The notes beneath the pieces are model-generated. The model saw only the letters and a program-made list of their open reading frames with translations. It was not told the DNA's origin and did not search any database. A stretch of DNA of 64,000 nt from Actinacidiphila bryophytorum (GTDB lineage Bacteria > Actinomycetota > Actinomycetes > Streptomycetales > Streptomycetaceae), in contig NZ_JAFFIX010000005.1 of assembly GCF_016916835.1 (NCBI RefSeq), forward strand, positions 1 to 64,000, read 5' to 3'. A program made the translations under genes and the position numbers. Below, piece by piece: positions 51,432 through 61,600 of this stretch. The stretch's first letter is position 1. Each line of letters starts with the position of its first letter.

Positions 51432-52292
51432 GTGTACCGCTTCCTGCTGTCCCGCCAATGGGTGATCCTCACCCTCATCGGTCTGCTGCTCATGCCGGTG
51501 ATGGTCAGACTGGGCTTCTGGCAGCTGCACCGCCATGAACACCGGGTGGCGAACAACAAGGTCATCGCGGCCGGTCTGAAGGCCACTCCCGTCCCGGTCG
51601 AGTCGGTGACCAGGCCCGGCTACCAGGTCCCGCACAAGGACCTCTACCGCATGGTGACCGCGACCGGCCGCTTCGACACCGCCCACGAGGTCGTCGCCCG
51701 CCACCGCACGGCGGGCAACTCCGGCTCGGACGACTCCTCGGGCGGCGGCGAGGAGGTCGGCTACCACGTCATCACCCCGCTGGTCCTGGACGACGGCAGG
51801 GCGGTGCTGGTCAACCGGGGCTGGATCTCGCCGGGCGACGACCCGACGAAGTTCCCGAAGATCCCGCCTCCGCCGTCGGGCGAGGTGACGGTGCTGGGGC
51901 GGCTGCGCCCGGACGAGTCCACGTCCTCCACCGGCATCAGGGACCGCAAGGGGCTGCCGTCCCGGCAGATCATGCTGATCAACGGCTCCGAGGTGAAGTC
52001 GGCCGGCGGGCTGCCCGAGCAGACGGTCGGCGGCTACCTGGAGATGGTCTCGCCCAAGCCCGGCAGCGGCGGGCCCGGGCTGATCCCCGACCCCGACCAC
52101 AGCAGCATCGGCCCGCACATGGCGTATGCGATCCAGTGGTGGCTGTTCACCGCGATGGTGCCGGTGGGCTGGGTGATCCTGCTGCGCAGGGAGCGCGCCG
52201 AGATACTGGCCGCCCGCAAGAAGGAGTCCGAGGTGCCGGAGGAGCCCGAGACGCCGCAGGAGCCGGAGGGCAGCGTTCCGGTAGCGGTGTAG
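51432..52292 (+). CDS. SURF1 family cytochrome oxidase assembly protein
   Basis: Membrane protein of 286 residues with one helix near each end (LTLIGLLLMPVMVRLGFWQLHRHEHR at 15-35; MAYAIQWWLFTAMVPVGWVILLRRE near 235-258) and the outside loop between. Conserved SURF1 features are GFWQLHRHEHR, GYHVITPLVLDDGRAVLVNRGWI, and the C-terminal HMAYAIQWW. It is required for assembly of haem-copper oxidase in relatives. GTG 51432 is preferred; a TTG at 51417 would add five residues. Confidence 0.93.
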   Translation: MYRFLLSRQWVILTLIGLLLMPVMVRLGFWQLHRHEHRVANNKVIAAGLKATPVPVESVTRPGYQVPHKDLYRMVTATGRFDTAHEVVARHRTAGNSGSDDSSGGGEEVGYHVITPLVLDDGRAVLVNRGWISPGDDPTKFPKIPPPPSGEVTVLGRLRPDESTSSTGIRDRKGLPSRQIMLINGSEVKSAGGLPEQTVGGYLEMVSPKPGSGGPGLIPDPDHSSIGPHMAYAIQWWLFTAMVPVGWVILLRRERAEILAARKKESEVPEEPETPQEPEGSVPVAV

Positions 52293-52343
52293 CCGCGGCA
52301 CCAGCAGACTCGACAGACACCGGCACTGGCGGATGGGCGGACC

Positions 52344-54131
52344 GTGGCAGGACGTATCGAGGACTACGCACTGATCGGCGACCTGCAGACGGCCGCGCTC
52401 GTGGGCCGGGACGGGTCGGTGGACTGGCTGTGCCTGCCGCGCTTCGACTCGGGGGCGTGCTTCGCCGCGCTGCTCGGCGACGACAGCAACGGCCGCTGGC
52501 GGATCGCCCCACTGGACGAGGTGGAGTGCACCGAGCGCTCCTACCGCGGCGACACCCTGGTGCTCGACACCGTCTGGCGCACCCCGACCGGCACCGTCAA
52601 GGTCACCGACTTCATGCCGCAGCGCGACCGCGCGCCCGACGTGATCAGGATCGTCGAGGGTGTCTCGGGGCAGGTCGGGATGCGCAGCGAACTGGCCCTG
52701 CGCTTCGACTACGGCAGCGTGGTGCCGTGGATGCGCCGCACGGACCACCACCGGGTGGCCATCGCCGGCCCCGACGCGGTGTGGCTGCGCACCGAGCCCC
52801 CGCTGCCGATGTACGGCAAGGACATGCGGACGTACTCCGACTTCACCGTCGCCGAGGGCGACCGGGTCGCCTTCGTCCTGACCTGGCACCCCTCGCACGC
52901 CACCCGGCCGCGCCGGGTGGCGCCCTTCACCGCGCTGGAGCAGAGCGTGGCGGACTGGGAGAAGTGGTCCGCGCAGTGCACCTACGACGGGCCGTGGCGC
53001 TCGGCGGTCCTGCGGTCCCTGATCACCCTGAAAGCCCTCACGTACGCGCCCAGCGGCGGTATCGCGGCCGCCGCGACCACCTCGCTGCCGGAGGAGATCG
53101 GCGGGGTACGCAACTGGGACTACCGCTACTGCTGGCTGCGCGATGCCGCCCTGACGCTGAACTCGCTGGTCTCCGGCGGCTTCCTGACCGAGGCGCAGGC
53201 CTGGCGCGACTGGCTGCTGCGGGCGGTGGCAGGCGACCCGGCGGACCTGCAGATCATGTACGGCATCGCCGGCGAGCGGCGGCTGACGGAGTTCGAGGTG
53301 CCGTGGCTGAGCGGCTACGAGGGCTCCACCCCGGTCAGGGTGGGCAACGCCGCCGCGGGCCAGCTGCAGCTCGACGTCTACGGGGAGGTCCTGGACTCCC
53401 TGTTCCTGGCCAGGAACAGCGGGCTGCGGGACGAGCCGCACGCCTGGAACCTGCAGCGGTCGCTGATGGAGTTCCTGGAGTCCAAGTGGCACGAGCCCGA
53501 CGAGGGCATCTGGGAGGTGCGCGGCCCGCGCCGGAACTTCGTGCACTCCAAGGTGATGGCCTGGGTGGCCGCCGACCGGGCGGCCCGCACCGTCGAGGCG
53601 CACCCCGAACTGCGCGGTGACGCGGACCGCTGGCGGTCGATGCGCGCGCAGGTGCACGCCGAGGTGTGCGAGAAGGGCTACGACGCCGGGCGCAACACCT
53701 TCACGCAGTACTACGGCTCGGCGGAGCTGGACGCGGCGACGCTGCTGATCCCGCAGGTCGGCTTCCTGCCCGCGACCGACCACCGGGTCGTCGGCACCGT
53801 CGAGGCGGTGCAGCGGGAGCTGGACCACGGCGGGTTCGTGCGCCGCTACTCCCCCGACACCGGCGGCGTCGACGGGCTGCCGGGCAGCGAGGGCGCCTTC
53901 CTGGCCTGCTCGTTCTGGCTCGCCGACGCGCTGCACACGACAGGGCGGACCGAGGAAGCCAGGCAGCTCTTCGAGCGGCTGCTGGGCCTGCGCAGCGACC
54001 TCGGGCTGCTCGCCGAGGAGTGGGACCCGGTCGCCGGGCGCCAACTGGGCAACTTCCCGCAGGCGTTCAGCCATGTCGGGCTGGTCAACACCGCGCTCAC
54101 CCTGTCGGGCCGGGACGGAAAGAGGGGCTGA
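52344..54131 (+). CDS. glycoside hydrolase family 15 protein (glucoamylase/trehalase-like)
   Basis: 595-residue cytosolic protein. An N-terminal beta-sandwich (IEDYALIGDLQTAALVGRDGSVDWLCLPRFDS) is followed by an (alpha/alpha)6 barrel with RNWDYRYCWLRDAALT, DEGIWEVRG and EEWDP, the latter two carrying the likely catalytic Glu residues. In mycobacteria and relatives this branch acts as trehalase. Start GTG 52344. The following SDR gene starts only three bases after the stop, so they form an operon. Actual substrate (trehalose or alpha-glucan) is not settled by sequence. Confidence 0.9.
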   Translation: MAGRIEDYALIGDLQTAALVGRDGSVDWLCLPRFDSGACFAALLGDDSNGRWRIAPLDEVECTERSYRGDTLVLDTVWRTPTGTVKVTDFMPQRDRAPDVIRIVEGVSGQVGMRSELALRFDYGSVVPWMRRTDHHRVAIAGPDAVWLRTEPPLPMYGKDMRTYSDFTVAEGDRVAFVLTWHPSHATRPRRVAPFTALEQSVADWEKWSAQCTYDGPWRSAVLRSLITLKALTYAPSGGIAAAATTSLPEEIGGVRNWDYRYCWLRDAALTLNSLVSGGFLTEAQAWRDWLLRAVAGDPADLQIMYGIAGERRLTEFEVPWLSGYEGSTPVRVGNAAAGQLQLDVYGEVLDSLFLARNSGLRDEPHAWNLQRSLMEFLESKWHEPDEGIWEVRGPRRNFVHSKVMAWVAADRAARTVEAHPELRGDADRWRSMRAQVHAEVCEKGYDAGRNTFTQYYGSAELDAATLLIPQVGFLPATDHRVVGTVEAVQRELDHGGFVRRYSPDTGGVDGLPGSEGAFLACSFWLADALHTTGRTEEARQLFERLLGLRSDLGLLAEEWDPVAGRQLGNFPQAFSHVGLVNTALTLSGRDGKRG

Positions 54132-54134
54132 GCG

Positions 54135-54896
54135 ATGGACCTCGGGCTCAAGGACCGGGTGTACGTGGTCACCGGCGGCGGCCGGGGCCTGGGCCTGGCC
54201 GCCGCACGCGAACTCGCCGCGGAGGGCGCCAAGGTGGTGCTGTCCGGGCGCACCGGTGCCACGGTGGACGCCGCCGCGGCCGAACTCGGCGGCCCCGAGC
54301 AGGCCTTGGGCGTCGTCGCGGACAACGCGGACCCGGCCACGGCCGAGTTGCTGCTGGCGACCGCCAGGACCCGCTTCGGTACGGTCGACGGCGTGCTGAT
54401 CAGCGTCGGCGGCCCGCCGCCGGGGGCCGCGGCCGACGTCGCGGACGCCCAGTGGCAGGCGGCCTTCGAGTCGGTCTTCCTCGGCGCGGTCCGGCTGGCC
54501 CGGGCGGCGGCCGGGTGCCTGGGCGAGGGCGGTGTGATCGGCTTCGTGCTGTCGGGTTCGGTCCGCGAGCCCATCCCGGGCCTTGCCGTCTCCAACGGCC
54601 TGCGCCCGGGTCTCGCGGGATTCGCCAAGACGCTGGCCGCCGAGGTCGGCCCGCGCGGCATCCGCGTCGTCGGCCTGCTGCCGTCCCGTATCGACACCGA
54701 CCGGGTCCGCGAACTGGACGCGCTGGGCGGCGACCCCGACGCGGCCCGGGCCCGCCACAGCGCGGCGATCCCGCTGCGCCGCTACGGCACCCCGGCCGAG
54801 TTCGGCCGGGCCGCCGCCTTCCTGCTCTCCCCCGCCGCGTCCTACCTGACCGGGCTGATGCTGCCGGTCGACGGGGGCGCACAGCAGGCACTGTGA
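54135..54896 (+). CDS. short-chain dehydrogenase/reductase
   Basis: NAD(P)-dependent SDR of 253 residues. The cofactor motif is TGGGRGLG near residues 13-20, and GLMLPVDGGAQ near the C terminus is typical of FabG-like enzymes. The usual YxxxK is atypical here: the region reads SVREPIPGLAVSNGLRPGLAGFAKTLA, so the Tyr is missing and the catalytic set is incomplete or modified; this is typical of the SDR b3-like subgroup with SGSVREP. It follows the GH15 gene in the same operon. Substrate unknown. Confidence 0.85.
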   Translation: MDLGLKDRVYVVTGGGRGLGLAAARELAAEGAKVVLSGRTGATVDAAAAELGGPEQALGVVADNADPATAELLLATARTRFGTVDGVLISVGGPPPGAAADVADAQWQAAFESVFLGAVRLARAAAGCLGEGGVIGFVLSGSVREPIPGLAVSNGLRPGLAGFAKTLAAEVGPRGIRVVGLLPSRIDTDRVRELDALGGDPDAARARHSAAIPLRRYGTPAEFGRAAAFLLSPAASYLTGLMLPVDGGAQQAL

Positions 54897-55000
54897 GGCA
54901 CCGGCTGGCGGCCGGCCCGCCCCCTTGTCGCTCGATCTTCCTCCTCGCGCCCTCCGCGGACGGCCTCGTCCCTCGGCCGCCCACTTCGGGTGCTCGCTCG

Positions 55001-55663
55001 TCAGCTCTCGAAGCGCATCCGGTCGCCGAGCCGGCCCGCTATGCCGTCGCCGAGGCCCAGGTCGTGTCTGACGGCCAGCCAGGACCGCAGCTGGGCGGCC
55101 AGCGCCGGGGCGGCGACCTGGCCGTCGCACCAGGCGAGGTCGGCGAGCAGGACGGTGATCCGCAGCAGGTCGCCGTCGCCCGGCACGGCGGTGGCCCGCG
55201 CCAGGTCCCGGTCGGGTGTTCCGGCGGCGAGTGCCGCCGTGTAGCTCTGCCGGCGGGCCTCCGCGATCCGCAGCGCCTGCTCGCGGTCGAGGCCGAAGCA
55301 GGCCAGGGCGCGGGCCACCGCCGCGTCCACGGTGAACTGCTCCGGCACCTCGGCGCGGGGCTCCGGCTCGTCGGCCACCTGCCGGGCGAAGCGCAGGCAC
55401 TGCCGGGCGATCCGGTCGGGCCGCAGCACCTGCTCGGCCTCACCGAGGCCGAGCAGCCGCCACGCCAGCCGCAGCCGCATGCTGCGGTCCACGGCCGGGT
55501 CGTCGTGCACGGGATGGCTCCCCGAGGCCGCGATGCCGACCACCGCCGCCAGGTACTGGCCGGACACCACCCGCCCGGGAAAGGCGGCCCTGACCTGCTC
55601 CGCGACCTGCTGCGGTGCGGCCAGCCCGGCCAGGCGGCGGTAGTCGGACATCACGTCGCTCAT
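55001..55663 (-). CDS. hypothetical protein, candidate immunity protein of the RHS toxin
   Basis: 220-residue soluble protein, mostly helical (PQQVAEQVRAAFPGRVVSG, AVARALACFGLDREQALRIAEARRQSY) with no named family. It starts 19 bases after the RHS stop on the same strand with GGAG eleven bases before the ATG, exactly where immunity genes for polymorphic toxins sit. Nothing in the sequence proves the role. High-GC composition and codon use match the neighbours. Confidence 0.55.
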   Translation of the reverse strand: MSDVMSDYRRLAGLAAPQQVAEQVRAAFPGRVVSGQYLAAVVGIAASGSHPVHDDPAVDRSMRLRLAWRLLGLGEAEQVLRPDRIARQCLRFARQVADEPEPRAEVPEQFTVDAAVARALACFGLDREQALRIAEARRQSYTAALAAGTPDRDLARATAVPGDGDLLRITVLLADLAWCDGQVAAPALAAQLRSWLAVRHDLGLGDGIAGRLGDRMRFES

Positions 55664-55682
55664 GTGCGGTCCCGCTCCTTTG

Positions 55683-58600
55683 CTACCAGTCCCGGTCGAA
55701 CGGGGTGACGGCGCTCTCCGGCACGTTGACGCCCGCGTTGCGGAAGGCGTCGGCGCCCGAGGGCAGGAACTGCGAGGTGTCCTCCTCGGTGAAGAAGGGC
55801 CAGTAGTGGCCGGACTCGTTGTCGATCATGCTGACCTCGCCGTTCTCGAAGACGACCTTGCCCGCGCCGCGGACGTCCGCGCCGTCGAAGAGCACCGAGT
55901 GCTTGATCTTGTCCGACACGTCGGCGATGATCCGCAGCTCGCCGTTCTCGCCGACCGCCCACAGGTAGGTGCCGCCCTTGCTGACCGCGTCGTGGAAGGC
56001 GTGGCTGCCGACGCTGAGCGGGGACACTCCCGCCGCGGCGGCGTCCGCCAGCTCCTTCGCGAGGATCTCCGGGTCGTTCATCTGGTTGGGGAAGACCGGG
56101 CAGCTGTTGTTGTGGACCAGCACCGGTGCCGAGCCGGCCTGCACATAGTAGGTGTGCACCCGGTCGACGGTCAGGTTGTAGGTGACGATGTGGCCGGTGT
56201 AGTTGCGGATACGGCTCGCCTGCACGGTGCGGCCGTCGGCGGTGCGCAGGCGGTCGCCCGCGTGCAGCTCTGCGGCGTCCACCCAGCGGTGACGGGTGAC
56301 GTCCCAGTACGGGTGGTGCTGGGTGGAGGTGATCACTGCCGGGCCGCCGGGCGTACCGACCGTCAGGTCGGTGAAGTCGGTGTCGGTCAGGGTCCTGATC
56401 ACCCGGGTGACCTTGTGCGGTCCGGTCAGCCCGGTGATCGGGTCGGTGGCCATCACCTCGTCGCCGACGGCGAGTCGACTGATCGGCTCGGTTCCTCCCG
56501 CGGCCATCAGGACCGGTGTGTCACCGGGGAAGCTGTTGCTCGAGCACTTGAGGAAGTCCTCGAGTGCCTTCGCCCCGTCGCCTTCTGCCGCGTCCTCCGC
56601 GGCCTTGGCCGCCGCGCGTTCCGCGACCTTGGCCGCCTCCTTGCTCTCGGACTGGAAGAGCAGGTCCATGCCGATGTCCATGGCCGCGGAGCCGCAGGAC
56701 TTGCCGTGCTTGATGCAGTTGTAGGTGTCGATGACGCCGAAGGGGTCGAGGTCGGCCCAGGTCAGCTTGATCCCGGAGTCGTCGCCGAGCAGCCCCGCCT
56801 CGCGGGCGTGCTTGCAGAACTGCGCGACGCCGGCGGCGTCGCCGTCCCAGTCGCACTTGCCGTGCGCCCAGTCCTCCAGGATCTGGCCGTAGTTGCGGTT
56901 GGGCGCGTACGGGTCCATGCGGTACAGCTCGGTGACGGTGGGCAGCCGGATGCCGTCCAGCGTGGGCTGGCCGTCCTGTGCGGTGCCGATGGTGAAGCCG
57001 CCGGCCTTCTTCGGCTTGGACTTGCCGCCCGAGCCGGAGCCGCCGGAACCGGTGCCGGCGTCGCCCGCCGGGTTGCTGGCGCACGGCGGACGCCCGTTGC
57101 AGCGGGGCGGGTCGGACTTGCCGCCGCCCGGGTGCGGGCCGCACTCGGACTGGTCGTACTGGCAGCTGTTCTGGGTGCCCGCCGGGTCGGTGCCCGCGGG
57201 GTCGGCGAGGTTGACGGGGTTGTTGTCGGCGTAGGCGTAGGCGTTCCACTGCTGCGGCCGGGTGCCGTCCATGACCGGGTCGGGGTTGAGGAAGCGCCCG
57301 GTGCTGGTCTGGTACTCGCGGGCGCCCAGGTTGGTGAGCCCGGTGACCGGGTCCTGGGTGCCGCCGACGAAGCCGTGGTCGCCGGCCCACGAGGCGGGCT
57401 TGGTGCCGCGGGTGTTGCCGAACGGGTCCACCGGGCGGCGGGTCTCGGTCAGCGAGGCGGCGTCCAGCGACAGCGTCGCGGTGCCGTGGTTGTCGGACAG
57501 CTGCCAGGTCAGGCCGGCGGTGCCGGTGGCCTGGCGGACGGCGCTGAGTCCGTTGGGCAGCGCGTAGGTGCGGACGTCGGTGACCGCTCCGGTGGCGGTG
57601 TCCAGGGTCAGCTCGTCGCCGCCGAGGTTGAGGGTGGTCTTGCCGGGGTTGCGGCGCAGCAGCTGGTTGCCGTCGGCGTCGTAGACGTAGGTGGTGCTGC
57701 CGACGGTCCCGGCGGTGGTGACCGAGTCGAGCTTGTCCTCGGCGTTCCAGGTCATGCTGGTGGTGCCCGCGGTGCCGCTGACCGCGGTGGTGTCGCCGAG
57801 TGCGTCGTACTGGTAGGAGGTCGCACCGGGGCTGCCGGGGCCGGTGCTGGTGGTGGACATCAGGGCGTGCGGGCCGCCGGTGCCGCCGCCGGTGCTCTGC
57901 GCGGTGCTTGGCGTGTTCCGCTGGCCCGCGGGCGCGAAGACCTGGGTGGTGGTGACGTCCTTCGCCGTGTCACCGGTGATGTCGTGCTGGACCAGCTGCT
58001 TGCGGTTGCCGACGGTGTCGTAGCCGTAGGAGGTCCAGTACGGTGCCGGGCCGCCGACGGTGGTCGCGCCGGTGGCGGCGCCGCTGGTGGGCGTGCTGTT
58101 CTTGCAGCCGCCGACGCCGGGCACCGACGGCTGCGGCTTGGTGGTCAGGCCGCCGGTGTCGGTCCATGCGGTGGTCAGCCGGCCGAGGTAGTCGTAGCCG
58201 AAGCACTGCAGGTCGGTCTGGGACGGGGTGTTGTCGGCGATGTTCTGGATCGCCGTGGTCTGGCCCGCCGCGTTGTGGGTGTAGGTGGTCTGCTGGACGG
58301 CGCCGGTGCCCGCGGTCTGCTTGTCCAGGTAGGACGACAGCAGCGAGCCGGTGGCCTGGTCGTAGTTGTCGGTCGCGACGACCTCGGTGCCCCACGGGTT
58401 GACCGTGGTGCGCACCGGGCGCCCGAAGGCGTCGTAGTCGGTGGACAGGTCGTAGACCGAGGCGGTGGAACCGAAGCCGAGCAGCGCCCCGTTGGTGTCG
58501 TAGCTGTAGGTGACGGTCTCGGCGGGCAGGTTGCCGCGGGCGTCGGTGCGCGACGAGGTCAGGGTGCCGTTGATCTGGTTGTACGTCGAGGTCGTGGTGA

Positions 58601-61600
58601 AGGGGCCGGCGAGCGCGCCTTCGGAGGACGGCAGGCTCACCGTGGTGCCGGTGGCCCGGTATCCGCTGTCGTACCCGGTGGCGGTGCTGGTGTACGGCTT
58701 GCTCGTGTCGCCGTTCAGGTAGCGGGTGGAGCTGACCGGCTCGCCCTTGGCGCCGTCGACGGTGTCGTACGTCCACGCCCCGAGCTGGACCTTGGCGGTG
58801 CTGGGCGGTGTGGTGCTGTACTCGGCGGTCTTGCGGCCGATCAGGTCGTAGTCGTAGGTCAGCGTGATGCCGCGGGCGTCGGTGACCGACTTGACCCGGC
58901 TGTCGGCGTCGTAGGTGGAGGACGCCTTGCCGGTGTCGGGGTCGGTCGCGGAGATCTGCCGGCCGCGCAGGTCGAAGGTGTGGGTCCAGGTGTTCTTGGT
59001 CGTGGCGTCGGTCTGGGTGGCCTGCGACCCGTCGGCGGTGTACGTGTACGCCGTCACGTCGGCGTCCGACGCCTTGCCGGTGGCGGTCGCCGTCCGGTAC
59101 TGCCACAGCTGGGTGGTCTGGCCGAGGGAGTCGGTGAGGGTGCTGGTCGGCGTGCCGCCCTTGGGGGGCGTCACGTCGGTCTCGTCGATGCCGGGGTAGG
59201 CGGTGGTGGTGCGCCACTGCTCGACCGCGAAGGAGGAGAAGACCGAGTCGACCGCGCGGCCCAGCCCGTCGTAGTCGGTGCTGGTCTCACCGGCGACGTG
59301 GTCGTCGTCGGCCAGGGAGGGTGTGGTGCCGGGCGGGGCGCTGTCGTCGTAGCGCGCCGCCTGGGTCTCCCTGACCCGGCCCTGCGAGTCGTAGACCGTG
59401 GTGGTCAGCAGCCTGCCGTGGTAGGCGGAGATGCCGGGGGTGTCCTGGTGCTGCAGCTGCCGGCCGAAGCCGTCGAAGATGTCGGTGGACACGTTGTAGT
59501 GCGGTGCGTCGCTGGTCAGCGAGGCGGTGGTGATCGCCGAGGGGCCGTCGGAGCCCCTGACGGTGTAGGTGTAGACGATGCTGGGGTTCTGGGTGCTGGT
59601 GCGGCCGGGGTTCCAGACCTTGACCAGCCGGCCCAGCGAGTCGTAGGCGGCGGTGGTGACCTTGCCGTTGAGGTCGGTCGAGGTCAGCGACAGGTCGCGG
59701 GCCGCGTCCAGGGTGGTCACCGACTTCCAGTCGGTGCTGCTGCCCGGGGCGGGGCTGAGCACCGTGACGGTGGAGGCCAGCTCGCCGGGGTGGGCGGAGT
59801 CGTAGCTGGTGGTCGTGGTGGCGCCGTCCGGGTGCGCGCTGTCGGTGGCGTTGGGGTCGGTCGCCGAGACCGTACGGCCGTAGAGGTCGTAGCCGCTGGT
59901 GCCGGTGGTGGCGTAGACCGGGTTGCCGGAGCTGTCGTAGTGGTCGAGGACCTGCAGCGAGGTGGCGTTGCCGGTGCCGCCGGCCTGGCCGAAGGACTTG
60001 TTGTCGAAGAGGGTCCGCTTGTCCGCGACGGTGTTGGCCGCGGTCGGCTGGGCGGTGCAGGCGCTCGCGCCCGAGACGGTGAGCGTCTCGTCGTTCAGTC
60101 CGGTGATCAGGGGGTTGCTGCTGGTGGCGTAGGAGGAGCGGATGCACTGCTCCGGCTGGCCGTCGGCGACCCGGTCGACTGTCACCGTGCGGTTGGCGTG
60201 GGCGGGGTCGCTGACCGTGGTGGTGGCCACGCTCTGCCAGGTGCCGTCCTTCTTGCGGGCCTTGGAGGTCGCGACCGTCCTGACGCCGCCGAAGCGGGCG
60301 GTCAGGTCGGGCAGTCCCGAGCCGCGTGCATGGGTCGCGGTCGGGGCGGACGCGGTGGAGGTGCTGACGTCGTAGGCGACGACGCTGCCGCCGGCCTTGT
60401 CGTAGGTGTCGGTCTGGTAGAGCTGGCCCGACAGCCAGTCGGAGTCGGTGACCGAGTCGCCCAGGGTGTCCTTGACCGTGACGCTGCGGTGGCCGCCGGC
60501 CCCGTTGTCGTCACCGTCCATGCCCTGCAGGTAGTGGGTGGTGATCTGCGAGGGCGGGCCGTCCTCGCCGCCGCCGGTGACGGCGGTGACCGAGGCGTAG
60601 CCGCGGAAGTCGTTCCAGGTGCGGGTCTTGGGGTCGGTCAGCTCGCTGTCGTCGTGGTGCCAGGCGGCCGGCCCGTAGTCGTAGCTGGTGGTGATCGACC
60701 TGGTGTGGGCGACCGGGTCGTTCTGGCTGACGGAGTCGACCTGGTAGCGGTTGAACCAGTCGGAGACCGGGTCGGCGCCGTAGACGCTGCCCGGCGGGTA
60801 CCACTTGACGTTGTAGCAGGCCATGGTGTCGGTCGCGGCCGACGCCGGCATCCTGCCGGAGATCCGCGAGCAGTCGGGCAGCCGGTAGTCGACCTGGATC
60901 TGCTCACCGGTCTCGGTGGTGATGGTCTGGATGCGCGGCCGGTTGAAGATGGCAGGCGCCGGTACGAGGTCGGTCCCGTCGACCCGGTTGGGCAGTTCCA
61001 CCGGGGTGAAGGTCACCGGCGGCAGCGACAGCTTCGGGGTGCCGTCGTCACCGGTGCGGGTGACGGAGTCCAGCCACATGCTGGGCTTGGTGCCGTCGTT
61101 GGGCTCGGGGAAGTGCTGGCTGAGGGCGTAGGTGTCGACGTCCTTGTACGCGCCGGCGGAGAGCACCTGGGTGGTGATGGACTGCAGCCGCAGGTTCGAC
61201 CAGTAGCTCTCGCCGTAGTTCTTGCAGGTGGTGCTGCCCTTGTCGCAGTTCTGGTCGTAGGGGACGTCGGGCCAGTGCGCCGCGTTGTCCTTGCCGAGCG
61301 TGGCACCGTCGCAGGTGAAGCCGCCGGCGGTGGAGCAGCGGCCGTAGGGTGCGGGCGTGAAGACCACCCGGGCGGGCGTCTTCAGCGTGCCCTTGGCGGC
61401 CACCTGGTCGGGCAGCCGCACACCGTAGGCGATCGAGGTGAGCGCGCCGTCGCGGACGTAGGAGGTCAGGGTGCCGGTGCCGTTGTTCTGGCCGGCGCCG
61501 CGCTGGTAGTAGTTGGTCTCCGGCGCGTAGCTGTACGTGGTCAGGTTGCCGTGCGAGTCGACGGCGTAGTCCAGGTTGAGCCGCCAGGCGGTCTGGCACC

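Noticed and set aside
50055-55400. 1781-codon minus-strand open frame across four plus-strand genes
   Set aside because: It runs antisense through the exonuclease, SURF1, GH15 and SDR genes, all of which have clear motifs. It is a GC-driven shadow.
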